A stretch of 64,000 bases of DNA from Candidatus Brocadia sp. (lineage in GTDB: Bacteria > Planctomycetota > Brocadiia > Brocadiales > Brocadiaceae), in assembly GCA_021646415.1 (NCBI GenBank), contig SOEU01000009.1:90084-154083 (forward strand), in the 5' to 3' direction. Positions 26,110 through 35,576 of this stretch are shown piece by piece. Position numbers and translations under genes: made by a program. Numbering within the stretch: position 1 is the first letter of the stretch; each line of letters begins with the position of its first letter. Under the pieces are notes generated by a model. That model did not search any database. It worked only from the letters and a program-made list of their open reading frames with translations, and had not been told where the DNA came from.

Positions 26110-27687
26110 ATGCCTATTCTTTCGCTCATAACCTTTCTTCCGGTCATCGGGGTGTTCTTTATCCTTTCGATGGATTCAAGAAGGGGTGAACTCATTAGGG
26201 TGACAGCCCTGTTAGTTTCCATAGTGGTATTTTTTATTTCCCTACCCTTATACTTTACCTTTGATGCATATACTTATGGGATGCAGTTTGTCGAAAAACT
26301 GCAGTGGATACCTTCCTTTGGGATCCATTACCATGTTGGAATCGATGGGATCAGCCTCTTTTTGATACTTCTGACAACCTTTATTACCCCTATTTCCATC
26401 CTGGCTTCATGGCATATCGCCAAAAACGTGAAGGAATACATGGTTGCCATGCTGGTGCTTGAGACGGGCATGATTGGCGTGTTTATCTCCCTGGATGTAT
26501 TTTTGTTTTATGTATTCTGGGAACTCATGCTTATTCCCATGTATCTTCTCATCGGCATATGGGGAGGGCCTAGAAGGGTTTACGCAGCCGTAAAATTCTT
26601 TATTTATACCATGGCCGGCAGCGTGTTCATGCTCCTGGCCATCATTGCCTTGTATTTCTTAAATCATCGGGCAACGGGTGAATATACCTTTAATCTCTTA
26701 GAATTTTATAGGCTCGATCTGTCTTTTGCCGTTCAATTCTGGTTGTTCCTGGCCTTTGCCTTTGCCTTTGCCATCAAAGTCCCTATGTTTCCCTTTCACA
26801 CATGGCTGCCGGATGCCCACGTGGAAGCGCCCACGGCAGGGAGTGTAATCTTGGCAGGCGTCCTCTTAAAGATGGGAACTTATGGTTTTGTACGATTCTG
26901 TTTGCCCCTGTTTCCGGAGGCAAGCCATGCCTTCATCCCGGTAATTTCATGGATGGCAATTGTGGGTATCATTTATGGTGCACTGGTATCCATGGTGCAG
27001 GATGATCTGAAAAAACTCGTCGCTTATTCCAGCGTGAGCCATCTGGGATTTGTCATGCTGGGCATCTTTGCCTTCAATATCCAGGGCATCGAGGGTGGTA
27101 TTACCCAAATGATTAATCATGGTCTCAGCACCGGGGCGCTCTTCCTGGTAGTCGGAATGCTCTATGAGAGAAGACACACACGCATGATTGCGGACTTTGG
27201 AGGTTTAACCAAACGGATGCCGGTCTTTGCTACCTTCTTTATGATCGTTACTTTATCCTCTATTGGGTTACCAGGATTAAACGGCTTTGTCGGGGAATTT
27301 CTCATTCTGGTGGGTACCTTCAAGTCACGCATTCTGTACGCATCCATCGCAACATCGGGTATTATCCTTGCGGCTGTGTACATGCTCTGGATGTTTCAAA
27401 GGGTCATGTTTCAGGAAATAACCCATGAAGAAAATAAGGCATTACAAGATATGAACAAACGGGAATTTGCTATTCTGATTCCCATCATCCTGATAATCTT
27501 CTGGATAGGTATCTACCCCAATTCGTTCCTGAGAAAGATGGATGCCTCGGTAGATCACCTCTTAAAAAAGGTAGGAGAAAAGGCGAATATGGTATCCAAC
27601 GTTCAAAACCAAAGCAAACCTGGGCAATTACAGAAAAATGTTACACCAAAGATTGATATAGTCCCTGAGTCCAAAACTGAGTGGTAA
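26110..27687 (+). CDS. nuoM: NADH-quinone oxidoreductase subunit M
   Basis: 525-residue antiporter-like proton-pumping subunit (ND4), about 14 helices. Motifs: [26 protein letters not shown]-type glutamate ([18 protein letters not shown]), [35 protein letters not shown] and [20 protein letters not shown]. The last 30 residues form a hydrophilic tail. No obvious RBS lies before the ATG, and the upstream gap holds repeats, so an internal promoter is possible. Confidence 0.96.
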   Translation: MPILSLITFLPVIGVFFILSMDSRRGELIRVTALLVSIVVFFISLPLYFTFDAYTYGMQFVEKLQWIPSFGIHYHVGIDGISLFLILLTTFITPISILASWHIAKNVKEYMVAMLVLETGMIGVFISLDVFLFYVFWELMLIPMYLLIGIWGGPRRVYAAVKFFIYTMAGSVFMLLAIIALYFLNHRATGEYTFNLLEFYRLDLSFAVQFWLFLAFAFAFAIKVPMFPFHTWLPDAHVEAPTAGSVILAGVLLKMGTYGFVRFCLPLFPEASHAFIPVISWMAIVGIIYGALVSMVQDDLKKLVAYSSVSHLGFVMLGIFAFNIQGIEGGITQMINHGLSTGALFLVVGMLYERRHTRMIADFGGLTKRMPVFATFFMIVTLSSIGLPGLNGFVGEFLILVGTFKSRILYASIATSGIILAAVYMLWMFQRVMFQEITHEENKALQDMNKREFAILIPIILIIFWIGIYPNSFLRKMDASVDHLLKKVGEKANMVSNVQNQSKPGQLQKNVTPKIDIVPESKTEW

Positions 27688-27699
27688 AGGTTTTCATAT

Positions 27700-29163
27700 A
27701 TGACAAATGTTTCGATGATGACGTTTAATGTCCTGAGCATCTTACCGATCCTGATCCTGGCAGGTTTTGCCATGATCGTACTCTTAGTAGATGTGTTATC
27801 TTCAAGGAGATTGGGAGAGAAGAACCTCCTTGTCTATCTGTCATTGATGGGAATTGTCACTGCTGCCATCTTTACCAGAAATCCTACAGGAACCATACTC
27901 TTTTCTTTTAATGAAACATTTACCATTGATAATTATTCCCTGTTTTTTAACTTTATCTTCTTGCTCAGTACAGGGCTCACTATCCTGATTTCGCACAGTT
28001 ACATCAAACGCGAGGGAATCAATCACGGGGAATATTATGCCCTCATCATGTTTGCAACCATAGGCATGATGCTCATGGCAGCCGGTGCAGATTTACTGAA
28101 CATTTACATCGGCCTCGAGGTTATGTCCATCAGTATCTACATCCTGACAGGTTTTCAGCGGTCAAAACTCATTTCAAACGAGGCGTCTTTAAAATATTTC
28201 TTACTGGGTGCATTTGCCACGGGCTTTCTGCTGTATGGCATCTCTGTTATTTACGGTTCAACAGGCACGATCAACCTCAAACAAATTGCCGGTTTTATTG
28301 CAGGTAAGGGAGGCATCTCAGATCCCCTGTTACTTATGGGAATGGGGCTGATAATCATTGGACTCGGATTCAAGGTCGCTTCTGTACCGTTCCACGCATG
28401 GGTACCCGATGTCTACGAAGGCGCACCCACGGCTATAACGGCCTTTATGTCTGTAGGACCCAAGGCTGCAGGCTTTGCCGCTTTTTTGCGCATCTTTATG
28501 ACCGCTTTTGAATCCACCCACTACGAATGGCAAAAGGTTATTTACATCCTTGCCATATTGACCATGACAATAGGAAACATAGTAGCTATTACCCAAACGA
28601 ACATCAAACGTATGCTGGCATATTCCAGTATTGCCCATGCCGGTTATCTCCTCATTGCCCTGGTAGCAGCAAACAATATGGGTGTGCCTGGCACATTGTT
28701 TTACATCCTGGCATACACCTTTATGAATATCGGGGCATTCGCCATTGTCATTGTGTTGAGCCATAAGGGAGATGAATTTATACAGATTAATGACTATGCA
28801 GGATTGGGCTTTAAGCACCCGCTGCTAGCCATAGCGATGACGCTCTTCATGCTTTCCATGGCAGGAGTTCCACCCATGGCAGGTTTTGTGGGAAAATTTT
28901 ATATCTTCAGCGCCGCAATAAAGTCAGGGTATGTTGGACTTGCAGTGATTGGAGTAATAAACAGCGTCATCTCTGTGTACTACTATCTCAGAATTACAGT
29001 AATTATGTATATGAAGGAATCCACCAGGGAATTTACCCCCCTCACCCTTTCTCCCTTCATTGTTGCCGCCATCGTCATCTCGGTGGTGGGCACACTCCAG
29101 TTGGGTATCTTTCCCTCCAGGGTCATGGAAATAGCCCAGCAGGCTACCCTTCTCTTAAGATAA
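27700..29163 (+). CDS. nuoN: NADH-quinone oxidoreductase subunit N
   Basis: 487-residue antiporter-like subunit (ND2), about 14 helices. Motifs: IYIGLEVMSISIYILTGF with the key glutamate, LKYFLLGAFATGFLLYG, VPFHAWVPDVYEGAPTAITA and TNIKRMLAYSSIAHAGYLLI. It is the last gene of the complex I operon, and its final nine bases overlap the end of the convergent glycosyltransferase gene on the other strand. Confidence 0.97.
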   Translation: MTNVSMMTFNVLSILPILILAGFAMIVLLVDVLSSRRLGEKNLLVYLSLMGIVTAAIFTRNPTGTILFSFNETFTIDNYSLFFNFIFLLSTGLTILISHSYIKREGINHGEYYALIMFATIGMMLMAAGADLLNIYIGLEVMSISIYILTGFQRSKLISNEASLKYFLLGAFATGFLLYGISVIYGSTGTINLKQIAGFIAGKGGISDPLLLMGMGLIIIGLGFKVASVPFHAWVPDVYEGAPTAITAFMSVGPKAAGFAAFLRIFMTAFESTHYEWQKVIYILAILTMTIGNIVAITQTNIKRMLAYSSIAHAGYLLIALVAANNMGVPGTLFYILAYTFMNIGAFAIVIVLSHKGDEFIQINDYAGLGFKHPLLAIAMTLFMLSMAGVPPMAGFVGKFYIFSAAIKSGYVGLAVIGVINSVISVYYYLRITVIMYMKESTREFTPLTLSPFIVAAIVISVVGTLQLGIFPSRVMEIAQQATLLLR

Positions 29164-30276
29164 TTCAGCCTCTAATACCTCTTTGCAGGCATGAAATACA
29201 TCATTGGCATGTATGCTTTTCATACAAATCATCGTTTCGCATATTCCTTTATAGCAAGGGGCACAATCCACATCGGCAACTAACTTTTTACCCCTGTCAT
29301 AAAGGTCTATTTCCTGGTGGCACGTAGACCCGAAAAAGGTAACGGTCAGTTTTTTCAATGCAATAGCAAGATGCAGGGCAAGCGTGTCTCCCGTAACAAT
29401 CAGATGACACCGGCTTATTAACCCCATAAATTCCTTCAAACTGTGATGGCATCCGCTGTCGATTATTTGGGACTTTGCCCTGGAAGCAATTTCTTTATTC
29501 CGTTCGACTTCCTCGGGTCCGCCCAGGAGCACCACATGCGCCTTCAGGTCTTTTGATAACCGGTCTGCAAGCTCTACAAAGCCCCCAATTTCCCATCGCT
29601 TGGTAGCAAACCTTTTCCCTGCGCCGGTATTCAAACCGATAACCAGTCTGCCATTATGAATCCCCCACTGTTTCATCAACTGTTCACCGTAAGTGGTGTA
29701 CTTCTGCGGAAGGTTAATGACATATTCTCCGTATTTTCCTCCTAGTCCAAGGGCTTCAAAGATAAGTTGCTGGTAGGTCTTCTTGTTTTGCCGAAACTTG
29801 AGTTCGTCAGATACCCCTAACCGAAACAGGTAATCCGCCTCTTTGTTCAGGGGATAAAGAAGTCCTTTCCCGGAGAGTGCAAATCCAAGCTTCTGATCTG
29901 CCTTCACAAGAGATGCGAGACTGGAAGCAACCGTTTCCTTATCCAGACAGATTAACACGTCAAATTTCTCTGCCTGAAGCCGCAAGGTGTTTTCGTAATT
30001 TGCCGTCAGGAGGCGATCAATGTATGGATTTCCCTCCAGGACCGACAGGGACGATTGATCCGTAATCCACGTAATTTGGGATTGCGGATATTTTTCCTTT
30101 AAAACAGGCAGGATGGGAGTGGTTCTCAATACATCCCCAATGGCAGCCAACTTAATAATCAGAATCCGCTTTCCCATCGGTTGATATTTGGGACACGTAT
30201 CATCAACAGGACAATCGAGTTTAAATCGGCAAGGCTTCTCGGAGGCAAAAAAACGGCAATCAAATTCTTTCGACAT
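29155..30276 (-). CDS. Glycosyltransferase family 9 (heptosyltransferase-like) with a Cys-rich N-terminal extension
   Basis: ADP-heptose:LPS heptosyltransferase-like enzyme. The ATG at 30276 (MSKEFDC) has GGAAG eight bases upstream; a longer frame to 30360 lacks an RBS. Family marks: ILIIKLAAIGDVLRTTPILP, GLNTGAGKRFATKRW, VVLLGGPEEVERN and IVTGDTLALHLAIAL, followed by FFGST. The first 40 residues carry four cysteines (DCRFFASEKPCRFKLDCPVD then TC) and the C-terminal region several more (DCAPCYKGICETMIC), a pattern that could hold metal. It converges with nuoN, overlapping by nine bases. Confidence 0.88.
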   Translation of the reverse strand: MSKEFDCRFFASEKPCRFKLDCPVDDTCPKYQPMGKRILIIKLAAIGDVLRTTPILPVLKEKYPQSQITWITDQSSLSVLEGNPYIDRLLTANYENTLRLQAEKFDVLICLDKETVASSLASLVKADQKLGFALSGKGLLYPLNKEADYLFRLGVSDELKFRQNKKTYQQLIFEALGLGGKYGEYVINLPQKYTTYGEQLMKQWGIHNGRLVIGLNTGAGKRFATKRWEIGGFVELADRLSKDLKAHVVLLGGPEEVERNKEIASRAKSQIIDSGCHHSLKEFMGLISRCHLIVTGDTLALHLAIALKKLTVTFFGSTCHQEIDLYDRGKKLVADVDCAPCYKGICETMICMKSIHANDVFHACKEVLEAELS

Positions 30277-30449
30277 CGTATCATCTTCCTTACAATTAAA
30301 ATCTGTAAAAAAATTATTGCACTTATTTTTTATGGTATATATTTTATGCCGATATAGCAAGGGTTTTTAAATGAGTTTCGCCGGGCGAAAAAAATATTTT
30401 TATGTTTATGTATTTGACTCCTCTTTAAAAACCTGTTATCTTTTTCTAC

Positions 30450-31226
30450 GTGAAATCAATGAAACATGTATATCATCTAGATCTCAATAACGAGATAATA
30501 CAAGATGTAAAAATCGCATTGTTGCCTGGTGACCCTTTCAGATCACAAGTTATTGCCGAGACAATTTCAGGGATTTATGGGACGCACAACAAGCGGTTAG
30601 CGTGGAAAAGGGAGTTCTGTACTTATCTCTCAGAGATGAAAGGGAAACGACTCCTTATTACTTCTACAGGCATCGGTGGCCCTTCTGCATCCATAGCCAT
30701 TGATGAGCTGGCGCAACTGGGAATTGGCACATTCATCCGGGTGGGGACAACGGGTGCAATTCAGGAGCATATCAATATTGGAGACGTGATTATCACCTCT
30801 GGCTCTGTACGCCTTGACGGGGCATCAACCCATTACGCACCAATTGAGTATCCCGCAGTTGCTCATCATGAGGTTCTTAATGCCCTTATTGAAGGGGCAA
30901 AAAAAGCAAAGGTAAGGTACCATGTGGGCGTAACGGCGTCATCCGATACATTTTATCCTGGTGAGGAGAGATACGATTCGTTTACAAAATATGTATTGAG
31001 GAGGTTTCAGGGAGCTACGAAAGAATGGCAGAAGCTCCATGTGTTGAACTACGAGATGGAATCATCAACGATCTTAACCCTTACAGCTTCAATGGGTCTC
31101 AAAGGAGGCTGTATAACAGGTGTGGTTAATCAAGGTGGCACAGGAAAGATAACAAAAGAGTCGCTTAAGGTTGGGGAGGAAAATGCTATAAGGGTTGCGA
31201 TTGCCGCTGTAGAGTACTTGATATAG
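30450..31226 (+). CDS. udp: Uridine phosphorylase
   Basis: 258 residues, close to E. coli Udp. It splits uridine with phosphate to uracil and ribose-1-phosphate in pyrimidine salvage. Marks: VKIALLPGDPFRSQVIAE (phosphate site), LITSTGIGGPSASIAIDELA, FIRVGTTGAIQ, and LNYEMESSTILTL with the ribose-binding Met-Glu. The frame begins with GTG at 30450; an ATG at 30459 (MKHVYHL) is equally possible, since no good RBS is visible. Monocistronic between two minus-strand genes. Confidence 0.93.
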   Translation: MKSMKHVYHLDLNNEIIQDVKIALLPGDPFRSQVIAETISGIYGTHNKRLAWKREFCTYLSEMKGKRLLITSTGIGGPSASIAIDELAQLGIGTFIRVGTTGAIQEHINIGDVIITSGSVRLDGASTHYAPIEYPAVAHHEVLNALIEGAKKAKVRYHVGVTASSDTFYPGEERYDSFTKYVLRRFQGATKEWQKLHVLNYEMESSTILTLTASMGLKGGCITGVVNQGGTGKITKESLKVGEENAIRVAIAAVEYLI

Positions 31227-31267
31227 TATACCTTGTAAAAGCCTTTCTTTTGTAATGAGTCGTTTTC

Positions 31268-31696
31268 CTACATCTTAATTGGAGTTTTTTCCATTGCAAG
31301 GAATTTCTTCTTTTTTATTTGCCATCTGGATGTAGCTATATGCCATAAAAAGCCAGCGGTAACGGCACCACCCGTATCCGCCAGCCAGTCAAGGATTTCT
31401 ACTGAACGGTTTGGGGTAAAGAATTGGTGAATCTCATCCAATGCACCGTAGAGGGAGGTGATACCGATTGCCAGGATAATTTTATATATCCACTTGCTTC
31501 CTATGGTGATAGAAGAAAGTGACCAGCAGATCATGAGGCATAAGAGACCAAACAACACAAAATGAATGAGTTTATCGGTATACGGCGGGAGGGTTATGGA
31601 AGAGGTGTCTTCTGAAGATGCGGTAAATATAAGATAGGCATAGGCAAGTGTTAATAGGCATTTGAAAATCCAGTATACTCTAATCTTGATGTTCAT
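31268..31696 (-). CDS. VanZ-like membrane protein
   Basis: About 142 residues from ATG at 31696 (MNIKIRVYWIF); the frame is open further upstream, but that part lies inside the preceding gene. Four predicted helices. The VanZ signature is DKLIHFVLFGLL, then YGALDEIHQFFTPNRSVEILDWLADTGG. VanZ-like proteins have no settled general function beyond a link to teicoplanin resistance in enterococci. It overlaps the 3' end of the NYN gene by 17 bases. Confidence 0.85.
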   Translation of the reverse strand: MNIKIRVYWIFKCLLTLAYAYLIFTASSEDTSSITLPPYTDKLIHFVLFGLLCLMICWSLSSITIGSKWIYKIILAIGITSLYGALDEIHQFFTPNRSVEILDWLADTGGAVTAGFLWHIATSRWQIKKKKFLAMEKTPIKM

Positions 31697-32354
31697 TTTT
31701 TTCAATTTCTTCAAAGACACGGACCCAGTATTGTGTCTCGTCGGCAGAAGGTCCTTGATATTTATAACGCGGTTCATCCACAGTATGAGGTGATTTTCCC
31801 TTTTCCTTTATTTTTGGGATAGCTGGTTTTACTATGCAGGGCTTTGTCTCTTCGGTGGGAAGATTTTTGAAAACCTCCTTCCAGTACCTTGCATCATCTT
31901 CGGAGGGGCCCTCCCGTTTGCCCTGGGGCTCATCAGACGCGGTTTTTTTATCTTTATTCAGAATCTCCAGGATTTCTTTATACATTGCTTTTGGTTCAAT
32001 AATATGACAACCGCATTTTCTGACGTGTCGCTTTATATCGTTGTCATAGGTTACAATGTAAACATCTCTTGGATTTTGACAATGGCTTGTGATGTTTTTT
32101 ATCTCTGTATCCGCATTTACCCCTGATTTTGAGTAAATAACGGTAATACCACAACAGGTTTGTTTTTTTGGTAAGGCAGCCTGTGTATAATTACCATCAA
32201 ATACTACAATGACATCATAATGTTTTGCTTCGATGTATTTTGAAAATAGGGATATTATATAGTCCCGCACGGGTTCAATACGGTTTATCCCCACGTGCTT
32301 TTCTAAAGCAGGTACTGTGAATATAAAATTATAGCCGTCAATAATGATTAACAT
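31680..32354 (-). CDS. NYN-domain (YacP/Rae1-like) endoribonuclease
   Basis: 224 residues from ATG at 32354, which overlaps the pyrC stop; TTG at 32366 is the alternative. The N-terminal PIN-like domain has MLIIIDGYNFIF with the first acidic residue, DVIVVFDGNY with the second and VYIVTYDNDIKRHVRK with the third, which matches the YacP/Rae1 group of ribosome-associated ribonucleases. The C-terminal 80 residues are charged and contain a duplicated segment (GPSEDDARYWKEVF and GPSADETQYWVRVF), both followed by acidic stretches; this tail is not part of the nuclease domain. It lies between pyrC and the VanZ-like gene. Confidence 0.85.
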   Translation of the reverse strand: MLIIIDGYNFIFTVPALEKHVGINRIEPVRDYIISLFSKYIEAKHYDVIVVFDGNYTQAALPKKQTCCGITVIYSKSGVNADTEIKNITSHCQNPRDVYIVTYDNDIKRHVRKCGCHIIEPKAMYKEILEILNKDKKTASDEPQGKREGPSEDDARYWKEVFKNLPTEETKPCIVKPAIPKIKEKGKSPHTVDEPRYKYQGPSADETQYWVRVFEEIEKNEHQD

Positions 32355-33646
32355 ACAATTTGGCAATTATCCACGATTACCTTTCCACCAACAATGGTGG
32401 TTACTACTTGTCCGGTTAACTTCCAATCATTAAAGGGACAGTTTCTGGCCTTTGACTCAAATTTTTCGGCCTTGACCGTCCATTCTTTATTCATATCTAC
32501 AATGGCAATATCAGCTGGCATACCCACGGCCAGACTCCCTCCGTTGATACTGAAAATCTTTGCGGGATTCGTAGACATTTTTTGGACAACGTCTTTCAAT
32601 GATAGAATACCAGGGTGGACTAGTTTTGTAAGGATAACGCCGAGTGCAGTTTCAAGCCCTATAAAACCTGTGGCACCTTTTTTAATATCATCATGGGTGT
32701 GAGGGGCATGGTCTGTTGCAATCACGTCGACAATACCTGTTGCTAAACTTTTCTGAAGTGCCTCTCTGTCTTCCCTGGAACGCAATGGGGGGTTGGTTTT
32801 TGGTACATTTCCACTTGCATCTCTGAAGGTTTCATCCAACAGTAAATGATGTGGCGTTACTTCGCAGGTGATATTTGCAATACGCCTTTCTTTTGCTTGC
32901 TGGATAACCTCCAGGGTACTTTTCAGGCTAACATGCGAGACGTGCAGCCATCCCCTGGCTTGTTCGGTATATTTGACCTCCCGGAGGACAAAATCTGTTT
33001 CATGACAAAATGGTTTACCCGGAAAATGTGCTGCATTGGGATTTTTTTTTGCCTTATCTAAAGAAACCTGGGAATCTTCACAATGTGGACTAATGATAAG
33101 TTTGTTCCGTGATGCTAGATCACATGCCCTTTTCATTAATGTTTCGTAAAATACGGGATTCCCATTATCAGAGAGTGCGCGTACCCGCTTGTCCGTTGCT
33201 AGTCTATCTATATCCGTTAATTCTTCGCCCAATAATCCCTTTGTGATACATGCCTTTGTATAAATGTTTACCACGCTTTTCTGGTAAACTCTTTCCATGA
33301 AGGATTCCACCATCTCTAACGAATCAATGGGGGGAACGGTGTTTGGCTCACATATCAGGGTAGTATAACCACCCATTGCAGCGGCCCGGGAACCTGTCTC
33401 TATGGTTTCTTTATATTCCAGGCCGGGTTCGCGGAGATGAGCATGGCAGTCGATTAAGCCTGGAATTATGTATTTCGAGGTTGCATCGATAATCCTGGTA
33501 TTACTACCTGGCTTAATATCATTTGAGATTGTCTGGATCTTGCCATTCTTGATAAAGATGTCTGCATGGCCATCAAGCCCGGTTGCAGGATCCACGACGT
33601 GTCCATCTTTTATTAATACCTCATTATTTATCATTTTATTACTCAA
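32348..33646 (-). CDS. pyrC: Dihydroorotase
   Basis: 432 residues, the length of the class I bacterial enzyme. It closes carbamoyl aspartate to dihydroorotate. Marks: IIPGLIDCHAHLREPGLEYK with the first zinc histidines, AAMGGYTTLICEPNT, SPHCEDSQV, LHVSHVSLK, CEVTPHHLLLDE and IATDHAPHTHDDIKKGATG with the catalytic aspartate. The C-terminal Asp/Asn segment is normal. Gene order on the minus strand is pyrC, NYN nuclease, VanZ-like, all overlapping. Confidence 0.97.
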   Translation of the reverse strand: MSNKMINNEVLIKDGHVVDPATGLDGHADIFIKNGKIQTISNDIKPGSNTRIIDATSKYIIPGLIDCHAHLREPGLEYKETIETGSRAAAMGGYTTLICEPNTVPPIDSLEMVESFMERVYQKSVVNIYTKACITKGLLGEELTDIDRLATDKRVRALSDNGNPVFYETLMKRACDLASRNKLIISPHCEDSQVSLDKAKKNPNAAHFPGKPFCHETDFVLREVKYTEQARGWLHVSHVSLKSTLEVIQQAKERRIANITCEVTPHHLLLDETFRDASGNVPKTNPPLRSREDREALQKSLATGIVDVIATDHAPHTHDDIKKGATGFIGLETALGVILTKLVHPGILSLKDVVQKMSTNPAKIFSINGGSLAVGMPADIAIVDMNKEWTVKAEKFESKARNCPFNDWKLTGQVVTTIVGGKVIVDNCQIVC

Positions 33647-33754
33647 AAATAACCGTGGTAGTTTATCACGGTAGTTTTTTTACCACAACATCACGAAGGT
33701 AATAAGATAAAAAAATTCTGGCGCTTTATCCCGGTGGCCTGCACTATGGCAAAA

Positions 33755-34399
33755 TTACAAAAAATCTTTCAGAGGACATTGTTCACAGACCTTTTTCGGT
33801 TTACAAAACATCTTTCCGATGTTTACCAATAAGGCATGGTATTCATTAAATAATTTTACATCTTTGGGAAGGTTTTCTTCAAAGAAAGACTTCATCTCGT
33901 CATAGGTACTTTCTTCAGAAACAAAACCATGCCGTGAAAAAATCCTATGAGTATAAGCATCCACAACAAATGTGGGCAGATTTCCTGCGTACAACAAAAT
34001 AGAATCTGCTGTTTCTGGTCCAATGCCTTTTACGGAAAGCAGTTCATCCCGAAGTATTTGCAGATCCTGGTTGAACATACTGGAGAGATTGCCTTCGTAT
34101 CTTGAAAAGAGCCAGTTGATAAACGTTTTAACACGCCTTGCTTTAACATTAAAAAAGCCGGAAGGACGAATAAGCTGTGCCAATTCGGTTACACTCAATT
34201 CGTGAATGCCTTCCGGAGAGAGTTTTCCGGCTGTCTTAAGGTTTTTGATGGCCTTTTCAACGTTAGACCAGTTGGTATTCTGTGTTAATATAGCACCAAT
34301 GACAATCTCAAAAGGAGTTTCTCCCGGCCACCATTGCTGTGGACCCAGTGCAGCGAACATCTTTTGGTATATTTTGAAAATAGTTTTGGCTTTATTCAT
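33755..34399 (-). CDS. Endonuclease III-family DNA glycosylase, lacking the lyase lysine and the fourth cluster cysteine
   Basis: 214 residues of the HhH-GPD superfamily. The helix-hairpin-helix SVKGIGPETADSILLYAG is near 120, and the catalytic aspartate is in PTFVVDAYTHRIFSRHG near 145. In Nth the hairpin has GRKTA with the lyase lysine; here it is GPETA, so only a monofunctional glycosylase (3-methyladenine or MagIII type) is expected. Only three of the four cluster cysteines are present (FCKPKKVCEQCPLKDFL) because the protein ends exactly where the fourth would be. It overlaps the upstream unknown gene by eight bases. Confidence 0.85.
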   Translation of the reverse strand: MNKAKTIFKIYQKMFAALGPQQWWPGETPFEIVIGAILTQNTNWSNVEKAIKNLKTAGKLSPEGIHELSVTELAQLIRPSGFFNVKARRVKTFINWLFSRYEGNLSSMFNQDLQILRDELLSVKGIGPETADSILLYAGNLPTFVVDAYTHRIFSRHGFVSEESTYDEMKSFFEENLPKDVKLFNEYHALLVNIGKMFCKPKKVCEQCPLKDFL

Positions 34400-35363
34400 C
34401 TCCTATACCAAGTTTTGAGAGAATGCCTATCCTCAGTAAAGGCAACATGATTTCATGATGGCCTGTAATCGCATATCCACCCTGAGTTGGCCTTTTTAAG
34501 ACATTGGTCTGTGGTCTATAGTGCTGAATCATGTCCATATTTACCGTCACAAAATTTTCAACCTTGTGACCAACATTCCTTGCAATACAAAGTGCTTTAA
34601 GAAAAACCTCTGGCATAATGACGGCGGAACCCACGTTGAGCCACACCCCCCCCTCGAGTTTTGAAACCACGGAGGCAAGAATTTTAAAATCGATGTGACT
34701 GGATTCCCCCAAATCCCTTCCTGATACGTTCGGATGCATATGTATTGTATCGGTCCCCAGCGCAACGTGAACCGTGGTTGGTATATTTAGCCTTGCACCC
34801 CAGGCCAGCAGGCTCAGGTCATTATACGTATTTTTTTCTTCAATTATTTTATCTCCCAGCGCCCGTCCAAGACCCTTATCACCTTTTATTCCCTGTGCGG
34901 AGGCAGCTTGAAACGCCTCTGCCGTCTCCTTTGCCATACCAAAACTACCGTCTTTCAGACTGATTGCTACATCCTCTGAGGTTGCCCCGATGAGCGAGAC
35001 TTCATAATCATGAATCGCCGCAGCACCATTCATGGCAAGAGCAGTTATTATGCGACGGGTCATGAGGTCTATAATTAACGGCGACAAGCCACACTTTATG
35101 ACATGCGCACCAAGTGCCATTACTACAGGACGTTTGTTCTGATATGCCAGGGCTATTGCATCAATTACCTTCCGTAAATTTGCTGAAGCCAGGATCTCCG
35201 GCAGGGATTCGAAAAAGGCATGTATCCCATCCGTGGGTAAGACAGGTTTGGCGAATAGGTTGATATTTGAGAGATTTTTCCGTTCCTTTATAGAGTATGT
35301 CTTGATCTTGCTGAGGTCTAATGGCTTAAAAGAATTAGTCTCATACTCGCGTTGTCTCACCAT
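34392..35363 (-). CDS. Conserved protein of unknown function (possibly deoxyhypusine-synthase-like fold)
   Basis: 323 residues, no signal peptide or membrane segment. I do not recognise a function with certainty. Striking segments are VVMALGAHVIKCGLSPLIID, ALAMNGAAAIHDYEVSLIGA followed by TSEDV, TTVHVALGTDTIHMHPN, and GGYAITGHHEIMLPLL at the C-terminus. The invariant-looking NGAAxIHDYE..GxTSEDV resembles the NAD-binding region of deoxyhypusine synthase homologues, but the catalytic lysine segment of true DHS is not evident. A 2[4Fe-4S] ferredoxin gene lies 29 bases upstream on the same strand, and the EndoIII-like gene overlaps its end. Confidence 0.7.
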   Translation of the reverse strand: MVRQREYETNSFKPLDLSKIKTYSIKERKNLSNINLFAKPVLPTDGIHAFFESLPEILASANLRKVIDAIALAYQNKRPVVMALGAHVIKCGLSPLIIDLMTRRIITALAMNGAAAIHDYEVSLIGATSEDVAISLKDGSFGMAKETAEAFQAASAQGIKGDKGLGRALGDKIIEEKNTYNDLSLLAWGARLNIPTTVHVALGTDTIHMHPNVSGRDLGESSHIDFKILASVVSKLEGGVWLNVGSAVIMPEVFLKALCIARNVGHKVENFVTVNMDMIQHYRPQTNVLKRPTQGGYAITGHHEIMLPLLRIGILSKLGIGDE

Positions 35364-35392
35364 TCCATCTTTTCCCTTATTAAGGATATTTC

Positions 35393-35563
35393 TTATGGAG
35401 CAAGAATTGCCTCAACAGGGCATGAAGCCACGCAATTGCCACAATCCGTACAGGTATCTGTGCTAATAGCCCTCTTATCCCCCGACTCGGATATAGCATT
35501 GACAGGGCATTCACTCTCACAGGCACCACAATTTATACAATCATCCGTGATTTTATGAGCCAT
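35393..35563 (-). CDS. 2[4Fe-4S] ferredoxin (56 residues)
   Basis: A short gene starting at ATG 35563 behind a textbook RBS (AAAGGAG, eight bases). The 56-residue product is a clostridial-type ferredoxin with two complete cluster motifs: [16 protein letters not shown] (residues 9-24) and [16 protein letters not shown] (38-53). It carries low-potential electrons in the cytoplasm. On the same strand lpxK ends 14 bases upstream of it and the unknown 323-residue gene starts 29 bases downstream; co-transcription with the latter suggests a redox link. Confidence 0.95.
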   Translation of the reverse strand: MAHKITDDCINCGACESECPVNAISESGDKRAISTDTCTDCGNCVASCPVEAILAP

Positions 35564-35576
35564 TTTATTTCTCCTT

